A stretch of 64,000 nucleotides of DNA. Origin: Jaenimonas drosophilae. Lineage: Eukaryota > Euglenozoa > Kinetoplastea > Trypanosomatida > Trypanosomatidae. Shown here piece by piece: positions 17,132-27,959 of this stretch (position 1 is the stretch's first letter; the number at the start of each line of letters is the position of its first letter). Location of the stretch: NCBI GenBank assembly GCA_030849065.1, contig JASAON010001627.1, positions 1 through 64,000 of the forward strand. Reading direction: 5' to 3'. The translations under genes were made by a program, and so were the position numbers. The notes beneath the pieces are model-generated. The model was not told the DNA's origin. It saw only the letters and a program-made list of their open reading frames with translations, and made no database searches.

Positions 17132-17860
17132 CTACACACGTCGGTGGACGGCAAAGTGCTTCGAACGACCCTGGCGCTGGCTTCGTTGTGCATCTTCACT
17201 GGTGTCTTTTACGATGCCAATAATACGCTGGTGCTCCTCTGAGGCCAACTCCTCTGGAGTGAGGCGTTGAAACAGTGGGCTGCCGTCGAGGCACTCCACC
17301 ATCCACGTTTCCAGCTCCGCCACATCGGATACGGTGTAGAGGAGGCCACCAACTTGAAGCCAGTGAGCGTATTCATGAACAAGTCCGGGAGAGATGATTC
17401 GGCGACGGATGTTCTTGCGCTTCCAATGAGGGTCTGGATAGCAGAAGAAGAGCTTTTCCAGTTGGCCCTTGGAGAAGCAGTTGGCGCCAAACTTCATCAC
17501 ATTCAACTGATCAAACCAGACGTTGTTGTAGTGGTGTCCTTCGCCACCCGAAGAGTGAGCCTGACGCATGTGCAGCGCCTTCTTTTGGGCATAGTCCACG
17601 ACGCGTGAGCGAATCTCGAGCCCCAACATGCAGGTATCTGGGAAAAGTGTTGCAAGATCAAAGAGCATACCGCCAAAGGCGCAACCAACATCCACGAAGG
17701 TGATGTTTGGGTTGGGCATCTGCGGGAAGAATTCCGTCTTTACACGTTCATTAAACTCCAGCGGGCAGGAGGGATGCACATCATCATTCTGAGCGAGCGG
17801 ATTGCGATGCGGACGCGTACGCAGCGGCAGTCGCGTCCACTTTGGCTGTTCCATGTCCAT
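17132..17860 (-). CDS. TRM8: tRNA (guanine46-N7)-methyltransferase, catalytic subunit (TRM8/METTL1)
   Basis: The 242-residue class I methyltransferase makes m7G46 in the variable loop of tRNAs. The family blocks are present: FVDVGCAFGGMLFDLA (SAM-binding motif I), LGLEIRSRVVDYA (motif II), the QLNVMKF segment, FFCYPDPHWKRKN (the FPDPH-K signature), ISPGLVHEYAHWLQVGGLLYTVSDV and the C-terminal GRSKHFAVHRR tail that binds tRNA. Eukaryotic Trm8 works with the WD40 protein Trm82/WDR4, which is not in this window. The ATG at 17858-17860 (MDMEQPK) is used; upstream the frame crosses a (CA)n repeat. A second ATG two codons on is possible. Confidence 0.95.
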   Translation of the reverse strand: MDMEQPKWTRLPLRTRPHRNPLAQNDDVHPSCPLEFNERVKTEFFPQMPNPNITFVDVGCAFGGMLFDLATLFPDTCMLGLEIRSRVVDYAQKKALHMRQAHSSGGEGHHYNNVWFDQLNVMKFGANCFSKGQLEKLFFCYPDPHWKRKNIRRRIISPGLVHEYAHWLQVGGLLYTVSDVAELETWMVECLDGSPLFQRLTPEELASEEHQRIIGIVKDTSEDAQRSQRQGRSKHFAVHRRV

Positions 17861-17865
17861 CCTGA

Positions 17866-17884
17866 GTGTGTGTGTGTGTGTGTG
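17866..17884. repeat. (GT)n microsatellite, (CA)n just before the TRM8 start
   Basis: Nine to ten GT units, CA in the transcript, end about six bases before the TRM8 ATG. A CAG lies between repeat and ATG and could be the splice acceptor. Confidence 0.88.
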
Positions 17885-18115
17885 GATCGGAGGAAGTACC
17901 GTCAAAACCTACAGTGAATAAAGAAGGTGAAGAGTGTGTATGATGTTGAGGGTATGAGCACGAGACTGTGCAGCTGTACTCGTTCTTCCTACTCAAAGAG
18001 CATTGATGATCATGCCAAAGGTGAATCATTTTAACCGTGAGGAAATCTGTGAGGGAGGCATCGTCCACGAAACATGGCACACACACATACACGCACACAT
18101 CAGCATGGGCCGCTG

Positions 18116-19507
18116 CTACCGTCCAGGAGCAAATCGTAGAGCAGATTGCGGAGCAACGCGACTAATGGGCCCCCGCTTGCGGCTGATGACCCCTTCCGAG
18201 TCCTCTCGTACGCCGGTGTTGGTGGGGGGCCTCCTCGTGCGGTGTGTGGCGGCCGCTGTGTGAGCAGGGGAGCCCTTCAAGGCCTCGAGCACCCCTCGCA
18301 TATGTTCCGGCGCGCGGTCCACCACATCGGCCGTTTCAACATGGTGCGTCCACGTGAAGTCTTCTTCACCCACCACCTCCTCCTCTCCAGTGGAGGAGGT
18401 GCTGGAGCTTCCACGGTCGGAAAGATTGGGTTCTAACTGCGGATGATCGTGGGTGGCCTTCAGCATGTGGCGAGGAAGTGGGTCGAGGGTTAGTTTGCCA
18501 AGATTTCCCATCTGAAAGTCATGAAGCAGGAAACGATGTGCGCGACGGGGATCAACATTCCCCAGTTCAGTGAGGCCGGCAGATCCACTCCGTTCACACA
18601 TCATGGCCATGCAGTCGTCAAAGCTAATCGGGGCCCGAGGTAGCCGCAGGCACTCGGCCAGATGTTCTGTGGAGCTAGACGCCACCATGATGTCGTAAAT
18701 GTAACGTGCAACGGTGCTGTTTGGGAGTGTGAGGTTGTTGGTTGGGATGATTCCACATGCAGCAAGCTTTAGACCCGCTTCCTTTGCAAAACATCCTGGC
18801 AGGGTTAGTCCCGGGCTATCGTAGAGGACGATGTTGGGGTCCTTGGAGAGGGGAACGAGCTTGAGGCCGCGTGTGGTGCCTGGGGTAATGGACACCTGCT
18901 CCGGCGTGCGTGAACGACGGAAGTCTTCGCGATGAAACTGATGCTCATGGGCGAGGCGTAGGGCGTTGATGAGGGTGGACTTACCCACATTCGGCATGCC
19001 CACCACGAGGCCTACGTGTGCTGTGCAGCGAAAAGCAGGCTGGGGGAGGATGTGCGTACAGAAGCGCTGAACGGCTTCCACAATATCACGCCAGCTACGT
19101 CGTGCACTCGTGAAGATAGTAAACTGACCGTGACGTTCAAAGTAGTCCTGTGCGGCACGATTGCAGTCCTCGTTGGCAAGCTCGGCCTTGTTGAAGATGA
19201 GCAAGCTCGGCTTCTTCCGCGTCAGTTGCTTGATGTTGGGGTTGGCCGTCGTAAAGGGCAGTCGTGCATCGCGAATCTCCAGAATGAAATCGGCGTCCTT
19301 CACTTTTTCCTGGAGCTCTGTGGCGGTGCTCCGCATGTGGCCAAGGTACCACGCCGCCCCCTTAGAGTCCACGTCCACGAATGCCTCACGAGATAGACCC
19401 TTGGTTTTGGACTCCCCCATGGATTCCTTGTAGGCGTTGAGGGTGCGCTTCACTTTCCGCATGAAGGCAGGGTCGTAGACATTGCGGAGCTGCGCCGTGG
19501 ACCGCAT
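18116..19507 (-). CDS. MTG1: Mitochondrial ribosome-assembly GTPase MTG1 (YlqF/RbgA family)
   Basis: The 463-residue protein is a circularly permuted GTPase. In order it shows DFILEIRDARLPF, the G4 motif as NKAEL (usual NKxD), G1 GMPNVGKSTLINALR, TPGTTRG (G2) and G3 DSPGL, then a helical C-terminal domain. This order is diagnostic. Bacterial RbgA and eukaryotic Mtg1 act late in large-subunit assembly. A mitochondrial role is likely. The ATG at 19505-19507 gives a basic N-terminus (MRSTAQLRNVYDPAFMRKVKRT) compatible with mitochondrial import. A long Ser/Glu-rich tail of about 120 residues after the GTPase region is not typical for the family. Confidence 0.93.
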   Translation of the reverse strand: MRSTAQLRNVYDPAFMRKVKRTLNAYKESMGESKTKGLSREAFVDVDSKGAAWYLGHMRSTATELQEKVKDADFILEIRDARLPFTTANPNIKQLTRKKPSLLIFNKAELANEDCNRAAQDYFERHGQFTIFTSARRSWRDIVEAVQRFCTHILPQPAFRCTAHVGLVVGMPNVGKSTLINALRLAHEHQFHREDFRRSRTPEQVSITPGTTRGLKLVPLSKDPNIVLYDSPGLTLPGCFAKEAGLKLAACGIIPTNNLTLPNSTVARYIYDIMVASSSTEHLAECLRLPRAPISFDDCMAMMCERSGSAGLTELGNVDPRRAHRFLLHDFQMGNLGKLTLDPLPRHMLKATHDHPQLEPNLSDRGSSSTSSTGEEEVVGEEDFTWTHHVETADVVDRAPEHMRGVLEALKGSPAHTAAATHRTRRPPTNTGVREDSEGVISRKRGPISRVAPQSALRFAPGR

Positions 19508-22500
19508 GATTCCCACAACGTGCCCCCACACGCAATGTGTTTTCCTTTTGTGTGCCTAAGGTGGCTGAGTAGCAACCCAAATCATGGAGAATGAACGGGC
19601 AGAGAAGAGAATAGGTCCTACGCGCACACGCACACATCGCATATTCATGTTGCACCGAACACATTCACTCACCAAAAAGATTGCGAAAGAGAATCACTGG
19701 CATCGACATCTGCTTACACACAAGAACAAAGAACAAGAGAAAAACGTTGATCTCCACCAAAAATGATGCGCGTCGCGATGCCATTATCACGTCTTCGTGG
19801 GTCTTGATTTTCACGGCATTGGGTAACAATTTGCTCGTCATGTGCAGCCCAAACACATATTTTGGCACGTGAATCGCCACGCACATCCAATGGAAGACAC
19901 CACGTAGGAGGAGAAAAGTATGATGCCGCAGAAACAAGAAATAGCGGAGTTATCGTGCTACTGACTTCATCGAGAGGGGGAGGATCACTAAAGCGTAAGA
20001 ATGCTCGAAATGGAATTACAAGCACAAGAAGGAAACCCAAAAAAAGAAGCGAAGAAAACCGAGTGACAAAAAAAAACAATCAAATGAAAAAATTGTCTGT
20101 TTTTTTTGGTTGACAGAGGCTAGGGAATATTACTATTGTTGGTGAAAGCCTAGATTGAACAGTTCATGCTTCCAGGTGCTGCGTCGCATCTGCAGCATCA
20201 CGAGGTGCAATCCGCGGCTATTCGCCACGTTCATTCCAACGCACGTGCACACGCACTGCTGAGGAAGTACGCACAACGAATACATTCATGATCAACAGTA
20301 GTACCTCACTTGCCGCTGTCGGGGTCCAAAACCGCAAGAGTAAAGAAATCCACCACCCATGGGGAGCATCGTCAAGCACAGGTGGTGTACGGCGGAGTGC
20401 TTTGAGGAGTATGAACCTGATTATCATATCAGTGCACACAAACACACATACTCATTCGTCCACACACGCACACACGCACACATCACTTGCCATCCGACGC
20501 ATGTTGTCACTGGCCAACAAGAGAAGACAGTGCTCTTCATGCCCATCTCCACACACCTTTCCGTGCGAGTGCGCTAGTTCGTAGACTGTGAAGAGACTGT
20601 CAGCCTACCCATCCTTGTGGAGGTGTAGGGACGGCGCGCACACTCGCACGTGTGGCGAGCCAGTGATGGGAAGTGAGTGAGCGGTGCCATTAGGCGGTGG
20701 TGAAGAAGATCCACCACACTCTCCACGCATAAAATGGGGTGGGAAAAGATAGGGGGAAGGGATCGACAGTATAGAAGGAAGAAAACAAGAGGCCTTCAAA
20801 TTTGATTGGTGTTTGCTGTGGTAGTGGTTGTATTCGTTCCTAAGTTCACTGGCAAGGACGTGATTGAACATCACTTATTTGTTGTTGTTGTTTTTTGTGT
20901 TGTTTTTTTTACCACCGAGTTGATCCTATTTCACTGGAAGACCGTCGACGTGAGCTCATGTCTTGTCGGGGTATAAACGGGGGTTTCATGTATATAGAAT
21001 GAAATGCAAACAAGCGCCATAAAGCTTCAAAGTGCCTAAGTGGCACGTTGCGTGCGGATTTCTCCGACATATAAAAGCTGATGCGTGTCTGCTTGATTGT
21101 GCTTGCTCGAAGACGACGTATGTTGAGTATCGTCGGTGTGCAGAGATGGGAGCACGCCAAGCAATGATGGTCAAGGCTGATGACTAGCCAAGCGCAGATC
21201 TTGAATGTAGTGCACCAGGATTGTGGCAAAAAAAAAAGGAGATGTCTGACTCCCCGCTGCGGCAGCGGTGAGCTCATGCTCTACGCGTATAATCAGGTGC
21301 AGTACATGTGTTGGCAGCCATCATCGCCAGTGACTGAAATTACGAAAAAAAACAGAAGGAAAGGGCATCTCCACGTGCCATGCAGAGTTAACTCTGCGCA
21401 CATGGTTGGTCATCCGCGCGAACGGTGTGTTTGTGTCTGTCGGTGTCAGAAGGCTATACGCAACGGTAAAAACCGCATGATTCGTAGCTGATCTTCCACA
21501 TTTGTTGAAGACTTCACACAAAAATTTGGTTGGAGTGTTGCAACGTTCACGTCGTTCTTCCGGAGCGGTAAATCGAATCGATTTTTGATTTTTTTTTGCT
21601 TGGACACCCCATCTTCGCCATTATTACAACAAGCCACGGCGATATCACCAAAAATTCGAGTATCCAACGGCAACAGCGGCAACAACAACGAAACCCCAAG
21701 AAGAAAAAAGAGCGAAATTTGTGTTCACCGGAACGGCGCGAAGGGGGACAAAGAAAATGCGTACAAAGATTGTGGGGGTGCAGGGTGGTAAATCAAGGTA
21801 GGGAGAGAGCACTTTTAACAGAAGAAAAGATGAAGGTAGGAAGTGATGAAAGCCCGATTTTTTTTTCTTTGTATGGCATTTGCGGAACATGGAATGAAAA
21901 ATTTGGCGACCCCACCCATGCACCACCAAGGAGAAGGCATGCATGAAGGAATCGAAGCGCTCACACAACCTCCGAGTATAGAGGTACACGTCAACCTTGG
22001 ACGTGACTCCGACCTGTGTTCATAGGTACCGTAATGAGCGAGCGGGCTGAAGAAAGTAGGTTCAGCAAATAGCGACGAAATGCAGCGACACTGCTCAGCT
22101 ATTGTTTCATTCCTCTTTTTTTTCTTCCATTCAGCCAGAACAATCAACACAGAAACATTCAAAATGAGCAAGGGAGGAGGAAAAAAATAGGATGGCAGAT
22201 CCAACTGATGTGTGGGAAGGCACCGCACTGGAATGTAGGTCTGCAACGCCCAATCATGAAACCTCTCACTCCTGCATTCGCACAACACAAAAGAGAGCTG
22301 GCCAAGTGATGTCAATCACTTTGCACCATCTCTATAATTGTGTTCTCTATACGATAGCATAAGGTACATGGAGAAGGCGTGCATTAAGCCACTACATCCA
22401 AAAATACACACCGTGGTAACAACAAGTTCATTGAAGGTGCAGCTCCTGACAAAGCTGCGGACGCACACCACATGAGGGAGTAGGGGGGAGAACTACCGAG

Positions 22501-24859
22501 AAGCGACAAAGGAATCATCCGTTACCACCGGTTAGAGAATGCACTGAGCTTTGTTGCCCTCCTTCACACCTTTTGTGATAAGGTTCTCTCATACACAGGG
22601 GAACTAATGGATAGGGTTGTGTCATTTCATTGATCAAAAAGAAGAAAGAACGAAAAATAACATCGAAAAAAAAGGGGGAAGGTGTATGTGCGTATGGGTG
22701 GTGAGTGTAGCTAAAAAGAAGCTCACGCATTTGTTGCCGTAGCTTGTGAGCGAAATCGATTCGCTACAGCATCACTTGGCATTGCGGACACAAACGGCCA
22801 CCACCCAAAGTACGGGAAACGAGATCACTGGGACAAAAGGAAACGAAAAGAGCAGAAATGGGTCTACATCTCCTCGATCCTTGGTCATGTTGGGAGAAAG
22901 GGAGGTGGGGGGAAGGGTAACAAAACACACACACAAAAAAAAAGAAGAGATGCCTGCTGTAGCTGACCAGCGGCATGGAGCTTCACTCGCGGAAGCCACT
23001 CCGCAGGTCAACGTGCCAAAACCAGCACTCCACTTCACTTGCATCAGCTGTGCCTCTGCTCAGTTATGAGAGAGAAGGGAGAAACACAATGAGTTCGGAC
23101 TTACAGAAAAATTGGATGCACTCAATGTATGGCAAAGAGGTAGCATCCGTATCGTTGACCATCGCAGTGGTTGAACTGAATGCGATGAGTGCGAACGCTT
23201 ACAGAATTTGCCTGCAATTACTGGGGTCAGATATGAATCCGAGGGCTCAAGGTATGTCTTGTTTTCTCCACAACACAAAAAAAGGAGAACATCCAGCAAA
23301 AAAAAGAAAAAAAAAGTGAAGTCGTCGAAACAGGTTGCCTGAAGCAAAGCAGAAACAACGAAGCCAACATAGGAGAAAGGAAATCTGCTTTTTTTTTCCC
23401 GACGAGCGAAGCCAAAACGGAGACTCTATCATGTGGAATGAATGAAAACAGTAATGGCAGCGTAGGAAACAGAAATGGTGAAGAGAAGTTGTTGTATTTA
23501 CTCACTGTATGTTGTCCGTCTTCACACAGTTGGAAGAGAGAAGGGAATCAACACCTCAGGTTGTTGCCCACTTCCTCCACCAAGTAGGGGTGCTCACGTA
23601 TCATGTGTACGACGATTACCATGGCCCAGACCGGCACTACTAGGTCTGATGCAGAAGCTCTCCCTGCCCCCCAAAGAAAAAAAAGGAATTAATTGCTTTC
23701 GTACGTGAAGAAAAATGAACAAAAGAAACAAATCAAGAGAAAGCTGAAGACAGGGGGGAGGGAGGCGGGAACAACAAGGAGGGGGAAGGGGAAGGGAAGC
23801 GAAGAGAGGTCAAGCACGAACAAAAGCAACAAGAACACATACACACGAAACGGGACGTGGGGGTGAGCACTGCATACTTTGCATTCTTTTATATATATTT
23901 CGACAACAAATTATATATCTTATATGGTGGTATATATGATGATGATGACAAGAAACCGACACTGATGCTTCCATATAATCTGTGCTATGACGTCTCACAC
24001 GCGTACAAAAAGGCACAGAACATTTGTAAACAACTGAACTTGGGGGGAGTGGGGAGAGGCACGGTGAGCTTTCGCATCAGGCGATGCCTCGTGGGTTATC
24101 ACTGGCAAGAAAAGAGACCCCAGCTCAACCCCCTCATGAAAAATCATTGCGAAGAATTCCCAACTTTGCTTTTTTTTTTCCTGTGTTTTTCTTTGTATTT
24201 CTCTCGTGTCCTCAAAACGGCCCATGTATGCACGCCACGTCTGCAATCCTCCATTGCATCTGTGAGAACATACACAGCACGGAATATATTTGATCGTTGG
24301 GAAGGATAAAGGTGATTGTGTTGTTGTTTTGAGGAGAGGGGGAAATAGCGGGTCACCCCTGCCGCCGCACGACCAACCAGAGAAACCGAATGAGGAGCGA
24401 ACAAAGCCGAAAGAGGGAGAAGGCCGGTGTTGGCTGGCAGGGAGGTCTTTGCTACTTATTTTTTTTTTCACGAGAGCGACGACGGCTCAGATGAGCGAGG
24501 CGAGCGTGTATCAAAGAACTCTGTTGAGGATTGGGGTTCCAGCAGCAAAGACTGCAGAACATTGGAGCGCGCAGCACAATGCAGCCCGCATCACTTGTAG
24601 GGTTCCATGTTTCTGCAGCCCAGCCCGTGTGGCCATCGCGAAGGGTTGGGTTGCCCTGAAAGAAACAAAAACAGGGAGGGAACCACTTCCAATATGTTGG
24701 GATGCGTGGAAAACAAGATAGCAATATTATTGACCCTATCCTCCTCCCCGCTTTCCTTCCTCACAGCTCAAGGGTGAAGGGAAAAGCCGGGATGGAGAAC
24801 AACAGATGGGCAGCGGCGCCGAAGCTCGGACGCTTGCCACTTCTGTAAGATGCCCCGTT
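19508..24859. other. 5.35-kb gene-free interval, possible long 3' UTR of the CCCH gene
   Basis: No frame here looks like a gene: all are short, rich in Phe, Ser and Lys from A/T runs, and mostly lack ATG starts. I looked for tRNA B boxes, a spliced-leader RNA and array-like repeats and saw none. The plus strand is rich in purine blocks and A runs (for example near 20040-20100, 22620-22680, 23277-23320), that is, pyrimidine tracts in the transcript. An AT-rich island lies at 23888-23943. Because transcription runs leftwards, the interval lies 3' of the CCCH zinc-finger gene and 5' of MTG1. A very long 3' UTR or an internal transcription boundary are both possible. Confidence 0.55.
23888..23943. 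other. AT-rich island with TATATA repeats
   Basis: About 56 bases contain repeated TATATAT blocks separated by a CGACAAC element. Such a low-GC stretch occurs nowhere else in the window. It lies about 0.9 kb downstream of the CCCH gene stop codon in the transcript direction. It could be an AU-rich stability element, an easily melted site, or simply drift. Confidence 0.6.
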
Positions 24860-25549
24860 CTACGAAAGCTGGAAATAGACGGGGCTGTTTTGCATGCCAG
24901 TCGTGATGAACTGCGGTTGAGGGGCCTGAAGAGACTGCGGAGGGTACTGCCCTGCCATCGGTGGCGGCATCATTCTGGGGACGTAGGTGGCAATAGTGGG
25001 GCTGACGTTCCGCGGGGCAAGGGTTGCAGAGGCGAGTGGGGGTGCAGCGCCTACAGGGGCAGCGACTGGGTTGACATTGACGGGGGTGGGGGAAGGTACG
25101 AGGACGTACTGTGGGGAGTAGGCCATCGTATCACAGGGCATCTGCAGTGCAGCTGGCTGTAGCAGCTGAACATTGTAAGGAGGCGGCATTGTTTGGTTCA
25201 CATTGGCGATTATGTTCCCTTCCTCTCGGAGGACGGTTTGGGGAGGGGATGCGACCTTCATGAAGTCTTGTGGTCGGTACAAGGCAGCTCCACTGTTTCG
25301 AAGCTCCTCCAGCTGGGCTACGGTGCCGTGGAAGAAGGTGCAACGGTCACGGAGGCAAACACTCCGGTTGAAGAATGTGCACACGCTTGAGGGGATAGGC
25401 CGGGTTTCTCCGTTGCGGATGTGCATGTACGGGCAGGTGGAGCTGTGGGCACAGTGTCCCGTGAGGAGGAACTCACGGCAAATGATTCCCTTGTTCCGAA
25501 GTATCTCCCACATCTGCTGTTGATACTGGTTGGACAAGTTCGTCTGCAT
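24860..25549 (-). CDS. CCCH zinc-finger RNA-binding protein
   Basis: The 229-residue protein has two CCCH fingers near the N-terminus: CREFLLTGHCAHSSTCPYMH (CX8CX5CX3H) and CTFFNRSVCLRDRCTFFH (CX7CX4CX3H, the second slightly off the canonical spacing). A short helix with LEELRNSGAAL follows. The C-terminal two thirds are low-complexity, rich in Pro, Val, Gln and Met. Proteins of this shape in trypanosomatids bind mRNA 3' UTRs and control stability or translation. I see no HNPY motif for MKT1 binding. The frame is open 29 codons further upstream but begins with TTG, so the ATG at 25547-25549 is used. The gene is followed by 5.3 kb without genes, consistent with a long regulatory 3' UTR. Confidence 0.85.
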   Translation of the reverse strand: MQTNLSNQYQQQMWEILRNKGIICREFLLTGHCAHSSTCPYMHIRNGETRPIPSSVCTFFNRSVCLRDRCTFFHGTVAQLEELRNSGAALYRPQDFMKVASPPQTVLREEGNIIANVNQTMPPPYNVQLLQPAALQMPCDTMAYSPQYVLVPSPTPVNVNPVAAPVGAAPPLASATLAPRNVSPTIATYVPRMMPPPMAGQYPPQSLQAPQPQFITTGMQNSPVYFQLS

Positions 25550-26015
25550 GTTATCAACGGTGGCCGTACCTGTCAGCGGAACGAGTGTGCTTGGATGCTG
25601 AATGGAAGGATTGGGGGCAATTGGTTTGTTAGCCAAACGATGTCTGGGAGCAAATGATCGGTCGTAGAGATGGTTGTAGTGGATATGAATAGAGAATGAC
25701 GCAACTTTGCTGCACTCGCTGTGAGTAGATACCGCGCTGGAACAATCTGGAGGACAAATTTGTTGTAAATGTGTGGTGTTATGTCAAAAGCCAGCCGCGT
25801 TGGTGCGGGAGGTGCACAGTGGTAAGTGGAAGAAAGGGGAGAAAAGGGTGGAGGGGGAGGGAGATGAGATGGGGACAGTGATGAGGCAAAAGGAAGAACA
25901 ACGACCATTCACATGATTGGTCGAGTGGCTAAACTACGTGTGTAGAAAATCTGTGAAATGAGCTTCACATACTCGCAACTATGTGGCGAACGCCCGGCAC
26001 ACAAGGCCATCATCA
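25550..26015. other. Leader region of the CCCH gene
   Basis: No gene is seen. A strong plus-strand purine block at about 25824-25880 is a pyrimidine tract in the transcript and probably drives trans-splicing of the CCCH mRNA. This would give a fairly long 5' UTR of up to about 270 bases. The rest belongs to the 3' UTR of the NlpC/P60-like gene. Confidence 0.5.
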
Positions 26016-27959
26016 TCACAACTTGTCAAATGCATGTAGCAGAGAACTGGTGAGGGAGAAGACGACAGCATTAGCAGCAAGGCGATACCGGAACAATGGG
26101 AAAAGAGAGCGACCATAGGACGGGCACTTCTGCGGGGCGTACAAGTCCGACAACATACGCCGCTGGGAACGTGTGGTGAGACCATACGCGACGGCATCAA
26201 TGGCAATGGTTGCGGCAAAGGCACCGAGAAGGGCATCGCGGCGGTAGTGCGGCCACTCTGGCCTCTGTAACAGGTCCGGACGAGGTCGGAGGACCGACGA
26301 ACTCGTCGGAATGACAAAAGACCCAACCGACTCGTACCAGCCCAGCCAACATCCCGTGTACGGCACCAGCATTGCACATGGAGCAGTGAGGAAGGTTCCT
26401 CGAAGCAGAGCCCGCCATGGGGGAGAGGCGGCGGCTCGTGCCGGGCCAAAGTGATAGGCCAAGCTGGCGTTGACCATGGGGTGGCAGACGAGGTGAGCAA
26501 GAAGAGAGGAGCACAACCACGTACCAGCGACGGTGTAGAATGGATGTCGGCAATCCACCACGTCACACACAGAAGGGCCCTGGAGGAGTACACCGTCTTC
26601 CCGGACGGGAAATTTTTGGGCCACCAGGGAAGTGATCCCGATCGCACTGAGAGCCTGCACGGCGCAGAAGCACAAGTTGGCGGTGAGGACCCCTGTGGCA
26701 AGTGACCACATACTCCCCCGGACGAGAATGAGTCCTGCTTGACCCTCCATGTATCGAAGTGAAAGAGGGGCGGCGCAAAAGTTGATGCAACTGAAGATCA
26801 CCCCCACTCCCGCCATACGCATCCACAGGTATGGCATTGTGTCGTCCCACGTGGCAGACTGCACCAGCCAGTTGGTTGGGAGGGCATAAGGATGAGGGCT
26901 CATGCGATCCACCATCGCATCGAGCCCATGCACCACTGGCAATCCAACACTGCGGAAGACATCATTGATGAAGTTTACCCGTGCAGCCTCTGTCAGGTGC
27001 GTTTGGCTGTGCTCGCGGCTCTCCTGTTCCGCGGCACTCAGCTGCTCATCAATAAATGCCAGCGAGCGTGAGGCGGGAGGCCCATTGCGGTGAGGTTTGA
27101 TCCAGTACGAGGACCCGAGACGGGAGTTGAACTCGAGAAAGTTAAGTCGAGAATCGTCCAAATAATCAAATGGCCGCATGGTGGAGGCAGGGACGTAACC
27201 GCAAATGATGCCCGACCTGCGGAGAAGATTGCACAGCAGCTCCGAGCACACCATCCGCGGCCGCTCATTGAATCCGTCGATGCCAAAGTACTCGTTCGAT
27301 CCACCCCAGTCCATGGCCACATGCAGACCGTTACGATCCATGTGAGCTGGAAGTTGAGGGAAGTAGACCTGTGCGAGGTAGCTGGCTGCCTCTATATATC
27401 CACGGGCAATGACGCGATACGTGGGGCCACGCTGGGAATCCGCCGCAGCCATCATCCGAAGCGCATCCACCTCTTGGGTAAGATTCATCATTTTTTGAGC
27501 AGCCATGATGCGATCTTGTTTGTCTGGCGGGGTGACAATGGAGTGGAAGAAGGAGGTTAGGTCGCACTCGTAGGGAGTAGGGAGAAGTGCATCCACCCCA
27601 GCTCTGATGCGCTGCCGCTCTGCCGGAGAGGTGGTGTGAAGCGGGCGTATCATCACCTCATGGGCGGAGGTACGACGCATGCGCTCCTCCGCCGAGAAGA
27701 GAGTGACGCCCTTCATGTTGGTTTCCAACACATAGGTGTTGGATGGGGATTGGGTCTTCACCTGACCAAGCAACGGGTCCCCTGGGGTCAACTTGAGAAT
27801 CATCCCGACGTGGTCAAATCGGTTTTCCGTCTTGTGCAGCGCACAGAGGCCGGCCGCTAAGGGACTTCGCATGGCGAGGCACTTGCGATTCATGAAGAAG
27901 ACATCTCCTGTTCGGGTGCGTTGTAACGCGTCCTCGCTGGAGAAGACAGTCTCGGTCAT
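26016..27959 (-). CDS. Permuted NlpC/P60-like domain fused to a multi-span membrane region
   Basis: The protein has 647 residues. The N-terminal half looks like a permuted papain-fold domain of the NlpC/P60, YiiX, LRAT type: RTGDVFFMNRK, FDHVGMILKL (His50), YVLETNMKGVTL (Glu79) and much later RPRMVCSELLCNLLRRSG (Cys238). His before Cys is the mark of the permuted group, which includes lipid acyltransferases, thioesterases and peptidases. Residues about 375-640 contain five to six hydrophobic segments with small and aromatic residues, perhaps a degenerate carrier-type membrane domain. A lipid-directed hydrolase or acyltransferase tethered to an organelle membrane is my inference. The ATG at 27957-27959 is used; upstream codons start at TTG. 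Confidence 0.78.
   Translation of the reverse strand: MTETVFSSEDALQRTRTGDVFFMNRKCLAMRSPLAAGLCALHKTENRFDHVGMILKLTPGDPLLGQVKTQSPSNTYVLETNMKGVTLFSAEERMRRTSAHEVMIRPLHTTSPAERQRIRAGVDALLPTPYECDLTSFFHSIVTPPDKQDRIMAAQKMMNLTQEVDALRMMAAADSQRGPTYRVIARGYIEAASYLAQVYFPQLPAHMDRNGLHVAMDWGGSNEYFGIDGFNERPRMVCSELLCNLLRRSGIICGYVPASTMRPFDYLDDSRLNFLEFNSRLGSSYWIKPHRNGPPASRSLAFIDEQLSAAEQESREHSQTHLTEAARVNFINDVFRSVGLPVVHGLDAMVDRMSPHPYALPTNWLVQSATWDDTMPYLWMRMAGVGVIFSCINFCAAPLSLRYMEGQAGLILVRGSMWSLATGVLTANLCFCAVQALSAIGITSLVAQKFPVREDGVLLQGPSVCDVVDCRHPFYTVAGTWLCSSLLAHLVCHPMVNASLAYHFGPARAAASPPWRALLRGTFLTAPCAMLVPYTGCWLGWYESVGSFVIPTSSSVLRPRPDLLQRPEWPHYRRDALLGAFAATIAIDAVAYGLTTRSQRRMLSDLYAPQKCPSYGRSLFPLFRYRLAANAVVFSLTSSLLHAFDKL

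Noticed and set aside
19714..20079. 121-codon hydrophobic frame upstream of MTG1
   Set aside because: It starts with TTG inside a pyrimidine tract; its Phe/Leu-rich start is a product of that tract. No ATG-led protein with coherent features remains.
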